From: Planctomycetota bacterium
Lineage (GTDB): Bacteria; Planctomycetota; Planctomycetia; Isosphaerales; Isosphaeraceae
Length of the DNA stretch: 5,625 bases
Reading direction: 5' to 3'
Assembly: GCA_021807585.1 (NCBI GenBank)
Contig: JAKBCQ010000227.1
Span: forward strand, 1-5,625
In this document: positions 1 through 5,625 of the stretch, in pieces
Numbering within the stretch: position 1 is the stretch's first letter
Layout: the number at the start of each line of letters is the position of its first letter
Notes under the pieces: model-generated
Database searches by the model: none
Told to the model about the DNA's origin: nothing
The model's input: the letters and a program-made list of their open reading frames with translations, nothing else
Made by a program: the position numbers and the translations under genes

Positions 1-312
1 GGCCAAACGCTCGACGTTCATTCGATCTCCGCTGGGCTCGATTATCCGGGGGTCGGTCCCGAGCACAGTTATTGGAAAGACGCGGGGCGCGTGCGCTATC
101 AAAGCGTGACCGACGCACAGGCGCTCACGGCTTACGATACGACGGCTCGCCGCGAGGGGATCCTCCCGGCGCTCGAATCGAGCCACGCGATCGCGCAGGG
201 GCTGATCGAAGCCGGCAAACTCTCAAGCGATAAAAACCTGATCGTATGTCTTTCGGGACGCGGCGATAAAGACGCGTACGAAGTCGCCCGCCTCCGCGGA
301 GAATCGATCTGA
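1..312 (+). CDS. trpB: Tryptophan synthase beta subunit, C-terminal part (5' end outside window)
   Basis: TrpB is a PLP enzyme that condenses indole with L-serine to give tryptophan, in a cytoplasmic alpha2beta2 complex with TrpA. Only the last 103 codons are present, open from base 1 to a TGA at 310-312; the full protein is usually near 400 residues. Three conserved blocks are visible. '[15 protein letters not shown]' (fragment residues 8-22) carries the Asp that corresponds to Asp305 of the enteric enzyme. '[11 protein letters not shown]' (53-63) carries the Glu that corresponds to Glu350. 'LSGRGDKD' (84-91) carries the Ser that contacts the PLP ring nitrogen (Ser377 in enterics). All expected residues in this part are intact, so the gene looks functional. 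The residue equivalences are from knowledge of the family, not from an alignment run here. trpA follows after 85 nt on the same strand, which is the usual trpBA order. Confidence 0.97.
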   Translation, partial: GQTLDVHSISAGLDYPGVGPEHSYWKDAGRVRYQSVTDAQALTAYDTTARREGILPALESSHAIAQGLIEAGKLSSDKNLIVCLSGRGDKDAYEVARLRGESI

Positions 313-330
313 TCACGTTTGAACGCCGTT

Positions 331-351
331 TTCGATCCATGAATGATCGAA
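331..351. repeat. Inverted repeat in the trpB-trpA gap
   Basis: TTCGATC (331-337) and GATCGAA (345-351) are perfect 7-bp complements around a 7-nt loop. The hairpin lies 19 nt after the trpB stop and 46 nt before the trpA start. No run of T follows, so it does not look like an intrinsic terminator. It could be an mRNA-stabilising or processing hairpin within a trpBA transcript. GATC-type words are so common in this DNA that chance is a real alternative. Confidence 0.35.
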
Positions 352-392
352 TCTATACACCAGGATCAACCGGTTCTTTTCGAGTTTAACGA

Positions 393-404
393 GATTCATG
401 AATC
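393..404. repeat. 12-bp perfect palindrome over the trpA start codon
   Basis: GATTCATGAATC reads the same on both strands and contains the trpA ATG (398-400) near its centre. In DNA it could be a protein-binding site. In RNA the palindrome is too tight to fold alone but could pair between transcripts. It may be coincidental, given the abundance of ATCGA-like words here. Confidence 0.35.
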
Positions 405-1228
405 GAATCGACGCGCTTTTTAAAAGGTTACGATCCGAGGGCGGGCGCGCGCTGATGCCGTTTTTGACCGCGGGCGATCCCGATCTGGCGACGACCTCGT
501 TGTTGATCGACGAGATCACGACCCGAGGCGCTCACCTTGTGGAGATCGGCGTTCCCTATTCGGACCCGATCGCCGACGGTCCCGTGATCGCCGAAAGCTA
601 CACGAGGGCTCTCAAACGCGGGATCAAGATTGAGGCGATATTTGATATGATTCGATCGCTCCGCGCCGAGCGAATCGGCTCGGCGCTCACCACGGCGCCG
701 CTCGTGACGATGGTTTCTTACGCGATTGTGTTACGCCGCGGCGTCGACGCGTATCTCGATCTCGCCGCGGCATCGGGGGTCGACGGCCTGATCGTTCCCG
801 ATCTGCCGTTTGAAGAGGCCGAGGCGTTACTAAAACAGGCGTCGCATCGCGATTTGAAGCTTATTCAATTGGTGACGCCGACGACCCCGCGCGACCGAGC
901 CGTGCGAATCGCCGCGACTTCGACGGGATTCGTCTATTACGTTTCGGTGGCGGGCTTGACGGGAGAACGAGCGGCGTTGCCGGTCGAACTCGCCGATAAC
1001 GTCGCATGGCTGCGCACTCAAACGCATTTACCTATCTGCATAGGATTCGGGATCGCGGGCGCCGATCAGATCCGCGCGCTCGCTCCCGTCGCCGACGGTT
1101 TGATCGTCGGCAGCGCCGTGGTACGACGAATCGCCGCGGCGGGCGCCAAAAACAAAGCCGAGCTCGTGCGGGAAATCGGCGATTTTACGGCCGAGCTCGC
1201 AGCCGCACTCGCCGAAACACGATCTTGA
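398..1228 (+). CDS. trpA: Tryptophan synthase alpha subunit
   Basis: TrpA cleaves indole-3-glycerol phosphate to indole and glyceraldehyde 3-phosphate and channels indole to TrpB. The product is 276 residues, close to the usual ~270, and is a TIM barrel. 'MPFLTAGDPD' is at residues 20-29. 'VEIGVPYSDPIADGP' (48-62) contains Glu49 and Asp60, the catalytic pair, at the same numbers as in the E. coli enzyme, which supports the ATG at 398. 'VPDLPFEEAE' (133-142), 'YYVSVAGLTG' (180-189), 'GFGI' (216-219) and 'GSAVV' (238-242) form the substrate- and phosphate-binding loops. The segment 'MVSYAIVLRRG' (105-115) differs from the enteric 'YYNP' version; I associate this variant with Planctomycetes. The start has only a weak GAG four bases upstream, so translation may be coupled to trpB or SD-independent. 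The stop is TGA. Confidence 0.97.
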   Translation: MNRIDALFKRLRSEGGRALMPFLTAGDPDLATTSLLIDEITTRGAHLVEIGVPYSDPIADGPVIAESYTRALKRGIKIEAIFDMIRSLRAERIGSALTTAPLVTMVSYAIVLRRGVDAYLDLAAASGVDGLIVPDLPFEEAEALLKQASHRDLKLIQLVTPTTPRDRAVRIAATSTGFVYYVSVAGLTGERAALPVELADNVAWLRTQTHLPICIGFGIAGADQIRALAPVADGLIVGSAVVRRIAAAGAKNKAELVREIGDFTAELAAALAETRS

Positions 1229-1340
1229 TGCGATCCATCGCGCCTATTGTTTAACATTCCATCCATGCCCGCGTTGATTTGGTGAAACATTCTTCGCAGA
1301 GCGATATGACCTCGTCGATCATGTACTAAGGTTGTCATAA

Positions 1341-1382
1341 TCGCGGCTTCCATCAAACCTCTTCCAAGAGCTTAAGCCGCGA
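1341..1382. repeat. 9-bp inverted repeat with a nested hairpin upstream of the Tad-like genes
   Basis: TCGCGGCTT (1341-1349) and AAGCCGCGA (1374-1382) are perfectly complementary across a 24-nt loop. The loop holds a second small inverted repeat, CTCT...AGAG (1359-1370). No T-run follows, so it is not a classic rho-independent terminator. Its place about 95 nt upstream of the first TadE start would suit a leader-RNA structure, a regulator-binding site or a weak boundary between the two gene blocks. The pairing is seen directly; the function is inferred. Confidence 0.45.
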
Positions 1383-1462
1383 ACGTGGTCATTCAAAACC
1401 CTTAAGTTGATACACCGAACGCATACCGCACTCGAGCGGTTCGATCGACTTGTTTCGTATAT

Positions 1463-1469
1463 GAGGGAG
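1463..1469 (+). promoter_or_regulatory. Ribosome binding site of the first TadE-like gene
   Basis: GAGGGAG ends 7 nt before the ATG at 1477, which is good Shine-Dalgarno spacing. It supports this start and makes the basic N-terminus ahead of the membrane segment the true beginning of the protein. Confidence 0.7.
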
Positions 1470-1476
1470 TTCGGCG

Positions 1477-1977
1477 ATGATCTTATCGCGGATGCAACGC
1501 GCCAGGGATCGTCGAGGGGCGATCGTCGTCGTCGAATTCGCGGTCGTCGTCTCGTTTATCCTCATGCCCCTCTTGCTGGGAATATGGGAATTGGGCCGAA
1601 TCCTCGAACTCCAGCAAGTTCTCTCCAATGCGGCTCGCGAAGGAGGTCGAATCGCCGCCGCGGGACAGGCGACGTCGACTCAGGTCGCGCAGGTCGTCGC
1701 CAATTATATCAACCAAAATAATCCAAACATCGTCATCAATCCAGCAAAGTTGACGATCACGATTCAAAATCTGTCGAGCCCTGGAACCGATCCCTCGCAG
1801 GCGAACCAGCTCGATCAGATCCAGGTTACCGCGAGCATTCCCTTCAGCGACGTAAGGTGGGATGTCACGGTGTTCAAGCCGCTGATCAGTCCGAACACCA
1901 TCGTCACAGGAACGGGGGTCTGGTATTCGCTCCGCGATCAAACCTACCCCGCGCCTCCGACTCCGAGTTATCAATAA
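1477..1977 (+). CDS. TadE-like pseudopilin, first copy
   Basis: This 166-residue protein matches the TadE-like family, the minor pilin-like proteins of Tad (tight adherence) pilus loci. A short basic N-terminus (residues 1-13, ending RDRR) is followed by Gly14 and the hydrophobic segment 'AIVVVEFAVVVSFILMPLLL' (15-34). Next comes the family signature 'GIWELGRILELQQVLSNAAR' (35-54), then 'EGGRIAA'. The rest is a hydrophilic domain of about 100 residues, presumably outside the inner membrane. In characterised Tad systems TadE is cut by the aspartyl prepilin peptidase TadV after a Gly with Glu at +5; here Glu20 is at +6 from Gly14. The ORF ends with two stop codons in a row (TAA TAA). The second TadE-like gene follows after 40 nt, so they are probably one operon. 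TadE family membership is clear; the role in a pilus is inferred, because no pilus core genes are in view. Confidence 0.88.
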   Translation: MILSRMQRARDRRGAIVVVEFAVVVSFILMPLLLGIWELGRILELQQVLSNAAREGGRIAAAGQATSTQVAQVVANYINQNNPNIVINPAKLTITIQNLSSPGTDPSQANQLDQIQVTASIPFSDVRWDVTVFKPLISPNTIVTGTGVWYSLRDQTYPAPPTPSYQ

Positions 1978-2006
1978 TAATCACTAAGTAATTTCAGATG
2001 AAAATC

Positions 2007-2012
2007 GGAGAG
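2007..2012 (+). promoter_or_regulatory. Ribosome binding site of the second TadE-like gene
   Basis: GGAGAG ends 5 nt before the ATG at 2018. It lies inside a seven-codon open frame (ATG 1998 to TGA 2019-2021) whose stop overlaps the tadE-like start as ATGA. Confidence 0.65.
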
Positions 2013-2017
2013 ATTCC

Positions 2018-2500
2018 ATGAAAATCATCGGATCGATCACGAGGCCGAGCCGTCGTCGCCGAGGGGGCGGAATCGTCGTCGAGATGGCGTTCATCCTGCC
2101 GATGTTTCTCTCGTTTCTGTTCGGGATCGTCGAATACGGTCGGCTCGTGATGATGCTGCAATTGATCACGAACGCGGCGCGCGAAGGCGCGCGGGTCGCG
2201 GCCTTCAGCGTTGGAACAAACATCACGACCGCACAGATTCAAACAATCGTTCAAAATTCAATGGCGGGATTTACGATCCAGGGGCAAACGATCAGTATTT
2301 ATAAATACAATCCCGCGAATCCCGCCGATCAAACGCAGTCGTGGACGACCGCGCAGGCTTTTACCGACGAGGTCGCGGTGCAGGTGAGCGGGACGTTTAC
2401 TTCGATGTTGCCGCTTTACGAGATCAATCCTCTCAGCATCGTGTTGCCGCAGGCGGTGCCGATCAAAATCACCGCGATCATGGAGGCCGAATCGGGATGA
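2018..2500 (+). CDS. TadE-like pseudopilin, second copy
   Basis: This 160-residue TadE-like protein has the same architecture as the gene upstream. It has a very basic N-terminus (RPSRRRR, 9-15), a Gly run (16-18) and the hydrophobic segment 'IVVEMAFILPMFLSFLFGIV' (19-38). The signature 'EYGRLVMMLQLITNAAREGA' (39-58) comes next, then a soluble domain of about 100 residues. Counting from Gly17, Glu22 sits at +5, the position expected of a prepilin peptidase substrate. Sequence agreement with the first copy is strong around the membrane segment and 'NAAREG' and poor after it, which fits an old duplication or two different minor pilins (TadE- and TadF-like) rather than a recent copy. The start is supported by GGAGAG at 2007-2012. 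An 85-nt gap separates it from the TadG-like gene. Confidence 0.88.
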   Translation: MKIIGSITRPSRRRRGGGIVVEMAFILPMFLSFLFGIVEYGRLVMMLQLITNAAREGARVAAFSVGTNITTAQIQTIVQNSMAGFTIQGQTISIYKYNPANPADQTQSWTTAQAFTDEVAVQVSGTFTSMLPLYEINPLSIVLPQAVPIKITAIMEAESG

Positions 2501-2570
2501 AGATCAACGCACAATTATGTTGTTACATGCAGTATATTATGTTCAATGAGGTTTCGATTCGGTCGACACA

Positions 2571-2575
2571 AGGAG
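2571..2575 (+). promoter_or_regulatory. Ribosome binding site deciding the TadG-like start
   Basis: AGGAG (preceded by CACA) lies only 1 nt from the first in-frame ATG (2577), too close for initiation there, but 10 nt from the ATG at 2586 and 13 nt from the one at 2589. I therefore place the start at 2586. This shortens the protein by three residues (M-I-I) and affects no domain. Confidence 0.6.
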
Positions 2576-2585
2576 TATGATTATT

Positions 2586-5126
2586 ATGATGATAAATAGA
2601 TGCAATCGATTCGCTCATGACGATCACGGAAGTATTATGCCGATGACCGCCGTCACGATCGCGGTGATTTGCGGATTCACCGGGCTCGCGATCGATCTGG
2701 GGATGATGGCGATAGCCAAAAATCAGTGCCAAAACGCCGCCGACGCCGCTGCGCTCACCGCGGCTCGAACGCTGACGGGTGGATCGAATCCGAACACGTC
2801 GGGCGCGGTCACGAACGGAACAACCGCCGTCAAGCAGGCGCAGATCATCGGCGGATCATTCCAATCGGGCGACGTATCCATTACCAACGGGTCGTTCTAT
2901 TACAACATGAACGATCAGTCGTTTCATTGGACGACCGCGAATCCAGGGACGTACAACCTCTCACAGGCGACCGTCACGCACGCCCCCAACACCGCATTTG
3001 CCAAGGTATTCGGCTATCAAACTTTCAACCTCGCCGCGAACGCGACCGCTGCGCACCGCCCGCGCGACGTCTCGATCGTGCTCGATTATTCGGGATCGAT
3101 GAACAATGAAAGCGATTTTTGGAATTGCGAAACGTACCTGGGCAATATGATCAACACCCCCAACAGCGGCGATACCACCGTGCCGCAGTTCGGCCATTAC
3201 TCCGATACGACCGCTGCGAATCTGATTCAAACGAGCACCGATCCGCGGGTCGGCATGTGCAACATTACGCAATCCGTCCTCGGCGTTCCTCCGCTCGTCA
3301 ACGATTATTTTCAGATGAACCGAGGCCAACCCACCGTTTACGCGTTTAGTCCCCAGCCGAGCGCCGCGAACATCACGCAATACATGACGACGCCGCTCGG
3401 CGATAATTCTTATAAGATGAGCAGCGGAGGATATGCAAAAACGGTTCAAGATGTCACGAACGATTCCGGTACGGCATTCGGGTATCCGACGGGAAATCCT
3501 CCGTCGCAACAGCAATATTATGGATATCAAGCGATATCGGGCAATCCGTCGAACGGCTATACGATCGGCCCGGGCTACTGGGGAGCGACGTTCTTCATGT
3601 GGCCTCCCGAGCCCAACAACGATTGGAGATCGCTTTATTTTCTGAACGGCGACGGTTCGCCGATCACCCGGCCCGATAACACGATGTTTTGGAATTCAAG
3701 CGGGCAATGGAATTCTCCGTCACAAGGGAATTATCAGGTCAACTACAAAGCGATCCTCTCATGGATTAAAACGATCAACAGCGCCGCGACCTCCCAAAAC
3801 GGCACGCCGATTTTCCCCAAGCAATTGCGTGCGGGTTTGATCACGTATTACACCGCGATACCCGGCGACGTACCCCATTCGGCGTACACCTACAGCAACG
3901 CGAACAGCCGGATCTCGAACGCCGATCAACGTTTTTGGAAAGAATATATCGATTTCGCGCTCGGAATCTGGCAATCGCCGTTCAGCTCGACGATTACTCC
4001 AGGATCTCCCGCGTGCAGCTACGGCCCCGATTATCAGTGGGGAACGGTGCAGATCAGCGCTCCGCCGACCGACGGTTCATACATGAATCAAACCGACAAT
4101 CCTCTTCGCCCGCGCAATCACTTTTGGTTCGGCCCGATCACGATGATCCAATACATCGCCGACACGGGGCTCAACCCAGGTACGGTTCATGATATATCAA
4201 TGTATCCCGCAAAACTGGGGATCTCGGGGGCTCTACAAGATATCCAGATTAATCATCCCAATGATATGGTTTCGATGATTCTCTTCAACAGGCCCCAATA
4301 CAACAACGACCCGCCGAACATCGGCATGTTCAATTACGCCCAGGCGAACCTGGGGACCGATTATCAAACAATGATTAACGGCCTATGGTATCCTCCCAAC
4401 AGCGGACCCGGCAGCAATTCGGGTTCCGACGTCCGTCCGTGGGATTCCAACGGCGTGCAAACTCCCAGAGCCTACGGCGATTTCTGCGCCAACACCGCCA
4501 CTCAATACGGCTTCCTCCTCGCGTACAACCAGTTCTCAAGTTCGAGCGTCGTACGAAGCCAAAACGTCGGCGGGCTGGGACGGATCGGATCACAACGAAT
4601 GATTATGTTTGAAACAGACGGAATGGCGAATCAGGACAGCATTCCGCCCCTCTGGTTCACCAACAACGGCCCGAACCAGTCGTATTATAATATAATGCCG
4701 GGTCAAACGCTCAATGGAGCGGGTTTTAGCATGAACGATCTGGCGAACGCGGTGATTCCGATTTGCAACAACGCCGACGGCACGCCCGGGAATCCGCCGA
4801 CCCCCTCGGGCTACACCGATCTGGGACATCCCGGTTACTCGACCCCGAGTAAACCCGTGACGATCGAGACCGTCGCGTTTGGAGTCGTCTTCGAGCCGAC
4901 CGCGAACACGTCGATCCAACAGTACTCGGTCCAAATTGTGCAAACAATCGCACAGATCGGTGGAACGATCTTTCCGAGTTCGTCGACCGATCCCACCAAC
5001 GGTTACAAATGGTGTATCGGCACGCTGGCGCAACGTCAAGCCAAACTTCAACAGGCGTTTAGTACGTTTATGGACGATGGAATCACGGTCACATTGATGA
5101 ACCCAAACGCTTATGCCAATCCTTGA
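2586..5126 (+). CDS. TadG-like protein with a large split VWA (MIDAS) domain
   Basis: The protein has 846 residues from ATG 2586; an ATG at 2577 would add three. Residues 15-60 match the Tad/TadG N-terminal domain: 'GSIMPMTAV', a hydrophobic segment (about 21-43), then 'NQCQNAADAAALTAA' (46-60). This anchors it in the inner membrane with the bulk outside. The stretch up to about 155 is Thr/Asn/Ala-rich. A von Willebrand A domain begins with 'RDVSIVLDYSGSM', where D167-x-S169-x-S171 is the metal-binding MIDAS motif. The later VWA parts are far away: 'NDMVSMILF' (559-567), 'MIMFETDGMAN' (672-682) with Thr677-Asp678-Gly679, and 'IETVAFGVVF' (760-769). The insertion between is rich in Asn, Pro, Gln, Tyr and Trp. 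Six cysteines follow the anchor (181, 225, 477, 634, 727, 810), enough for three disulfides. TadG-type VWA proteins are thought to act in pilus assembly or adhesion; ligand and partners are unknown here. An ABC ATPase gene overlaps its 3' end. Confidence 0.85.
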   Translation: MMINRCNRFAHDDHGSIMPMTAVTIAVICGFTGLAIDLGMMAIAKNQCQNAADAAALTAARTLTGGSNPNTSGAVTNGTTAVKQAQIIGGSFQSGDVSITNGSFYYNMNDQSFHWTTANPGTYNLSQATVTHAPNTAFAKVFGYQTFNLAANATAAHRPRDVSIVLDYSGSMNNESDFWNCETYLGNMINTPNSGDTTVPQFGHYSDTTAANLIQTSTDPRVGMCNITQSVLGVPPLVNDYFQMNRGQPTVYAFSPQPSAANITQYMTTPLGDNSYKMSSGGYAKTVQDVTNDSGTAFGYPTGNPPSQQQYYGYQAISGNPSNGYTIGPGYWGATFFMWPPEPNNDWRSLYFLNGDGSPITRPDNTMFWNSSGQWNSPSQGNYQVNYKAILSWIKTINSAATSQNGTPIFPKQLRAGLITYYTAIPGDVPHSAYTYSNANSRISNADQRFWKEYIDFALGIWQSPFSSTITPGSPACSYGPDYQWGTVQISAPPTDGSYMNQTDNPLRPRNHFWFGPITMIQYIADTGLNPGTVHDISMYPAKLGISGALQDIQINHPNDMVSMILFNRPQYNNDPPNIGMFNYAQANLGTDYQTMINGLWYPPNSGPGSNSGSDVRPWDSNGVQTPRAYGDFCANTATQYGFLLAYNQFSSSSVVRSQNVGGLGRIGSQRMIMFETDGMANQDSIPPLWFTNNGPNQSYYNIMPGQTLNGAGFSMNDLANAVIPICNNADGTPGNPPTPSGYTDLGHPGYSTPSKPVTIETVAFGVVFEPTANTSIQQYSVQIVQTIAQIGGTIFPSSSTDPTNGYKWCIGTLAQRQAKLQQAFSTFMDDGITVTLMNPNAYANP

Positions 5127-5625
5127 AATCTCGCGGCCGCGGCGGGCCGAGATCCCCGCGGCGTTCGTCTCCAAGGCGGCCTCGTTTCGCGAGGTCGTCA
5201 AGGAATTTCCGACGAAACGCCGCCGAATCGTCGCAAATCGATCGTTAACGAACGCTTTCGGTCGCGAACGCCGATCTTTGCTCGCGCGAGTCGGACGAAC
5301 GCGAACGATCTCGGATCGCGCGCTTGATCGTGTGTCCTTTGATATTAATAAGGGAGAGGTTTTCGGCTTGCTCGGGCCGAATCGAGCAGGCAAGACGACG
5401 CTCGCCAAAATCCTCCTCACGCTTTGCAAGCCGACCTCGGGCGAGGTCGATCGCCTGGGAGCGTCGATTGCCGAGAGATCAACACTTTCACGCGTCGGTT
5501 ATGTTCATGAAAATCCGGCGTTTCCTCGATACCTCACCGCGGAATCGACGCTCGCGTATTATGGCGCCCTCTCGGGGGCTTCGACGATCGCGGTCGCCGT
5601 GAGAATTCCCCTTTTGCTCGAACGC
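5113..5625 (+). CDS. ABC transporter ATP-binding protein, ABC-2/CcmA type, N-terminal part (3' end outside window)
   Basis: 171 codons are present, open to the window end. The protein would be the ATPase of an ABC-2-type exporter, coupling ATP hydrolysis to transport by a permease probably encoded downstream. The domain starts near residue 39 ('IVANRSLTNAFG', the first strand of the fold). 'ALDRVSFDINKGEVFGLLG' (70-88) and the Walker A loop 'GPNRAGKTT' (88-96, Lys94) follow, then 'LTLCKPTSGEV' and 'VGYVHENPAFPRYLT' (128-142), where Glu133 occupies the Q-loop position. Glu there is frequent in this subfamily. Signature motif, Walker B and His switch lie beyond the window. Arg91 replaces the usual Gly of GPNGAGKT. 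ATG 5113 is the only ATG in frame after the stop at 5098-5100; it overlaps the TadG-like gene by 14 nt and has no clear Shine-Dalgarno. It gives about 38 extra residues ahead of the fold. The function is clear; the exact start and substrate are uncertain. Confidence 0.85.
   Translation, partial: MPILEISRPRRAEIPAAFVSKAASFREVVKEFPTKRRRIVANRSLTNAFGRERRSLLARVGRTRTISDRALDRVSFDINKGEVFGLLGPNRAGKTTLAKILLTLCKPTSGEVDRLGASIAERSTLSRVGYVHENPAFPRYLTAESTLAYYGALSGASTIAVAVRIPLLLER

Larger units (their letters stand above)
1229..1476. other. Non-coding gap between trpA and the Tad-like genes
   Basis: This 248-nt stretch separates the tryptophan genes from the pseudopilin genes. I see no convincing coding frame, tRNA or repeat array in it. 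It contains a 5-bp hairpin just after the trpA stop (GCGAT/ATCGC, 1230-1241), which lacks a T-run, and a larger inverted repeat at 1341-1382. A CATAAT at 1336-1341 resembles a -10 box but has no matching -35 box at 16-18 bp. The promoter of the downstream cluster probably lies in this gap, but I cannot place it. Confidence 0.5.

Noticed and set aside
1230..1250. Possible trpA terminator
   Set aside because: GCGAT/ATCGC is a 5-bp stem with a 2-nt loop and is followed only by GCCTATTGTTT, too weak for an intrinsic terminator.
1274..1341. Sigma70-like promoter elements (TTGATT at 1274, CATAAT at 1336)
   Set aside because: The boxes are far from 17 bp apart, and neither has a partner at suitable spacing.
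1229..1476. tRNA, riboswitch or trp attenuator in the gap
   Set aside because: There is no cloverleaf, no run of Trp codons in a leader frame and no recognisable aptamer. The gap is downstream of trpA, not ahead of the trp genes.
1483..1974. Minus-strand open frame of 163 codons
   Set aside because: It mirrors the first TadE-like gene almost exactly and has no motif or ribosome binding site.
2961..3530. Minus-strand open frame of 189 codons
   Set aside because: It is antisense to the TadG-like gene across the MIDAS motif; its composition is Arg/Ile-rich and it has no domain.
4590..5429. Long open frame on the minus strand (279 codons)
   Set aside because: It is Arg-rich, shows no recognisable family motif, and lies antisense to the TadG-like C-terminus and the ABC ATPase, both of which have clear motifs. 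It is a by-product of codon bias on the other strand.
1..5625. CRISPR array, insertion sequence or phage attachment site
   Set aside because: I see no regularly spaced repeats, no transposase motifs and no terminal inverted repeats.

Overview
The window looks like a moderate-GC bacterial chromosome, most likely a planctomycete. Three things suggest this. The tryptophan synthase alpha subunit has a 'MVSYAIV' segment where proteobacterial enzymes have a 'YYNP'-like one. A TadE-TadE-TadG cluster ends in a very large VWA protein of a type I associate with Planctomycetes. The next gene is an ABC-2-type ATPase. The lineage is inferred from remembered family features and was not searched. All five genes lie on the + strand. 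GATC and TCGA words are very frequent throughout, along with the codons CGA, TCG, GAT and ATC.

Layout. Positions 1-312 hold the C-terminal 103 residues of TrpB. An 85-nt gap with a small inverted repeat follows, then complete trpA (398-1228). A 248-nt gap (1229-1476) separates this biosynthetic pair from the next block. It contains a perfect 9-bp inverted repeat and is where transcription of that block would have to begin if it has its own promoter. The second block is two tandem TadE-like pseudopilin genes (1477-1977 and 2018-2500) and an 846-residue TadG-like protein with an N-terminal membrane anchor and a split VWA/MIDAS domain (2586-5126). All three have recognisable Shine-Dalgarno sequences. 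A gene for an ABC transporter ATPase starts inside the last codons of the TadG gene (ATG 5113) and runs off the window.

How the genes relate. TrpA and TrpB form the alpha2beta2 tryptophan synthase that makes the last two steps of tryptophan synthesis. The TadE/TadE/TadG set resembles the minor-pilin part of a Tad (tight adherence) pilus locus, but no Flp pilin, TadA ATPase, TadB/C platform or secretin is in view. It may be an orphan module that supplies a cell-surface or cell-cell contact protein, or an outlying piece of a pilus system encoded elsewhere. The ABC ATPase overlaps the TadG gene and may be cotranscribed, but its sequence gives no direct functional link.

The most unusual item is the TadG-like protein. 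About 500 residues separate its DxSxS metal-site motif from its TDG motif, where an ordinary VWA domain has roughly 100. I see no CRISPR array, tRNA, rRNA, transposase or defence system. I would not claim a new biological system here beyond this surface-protein module.
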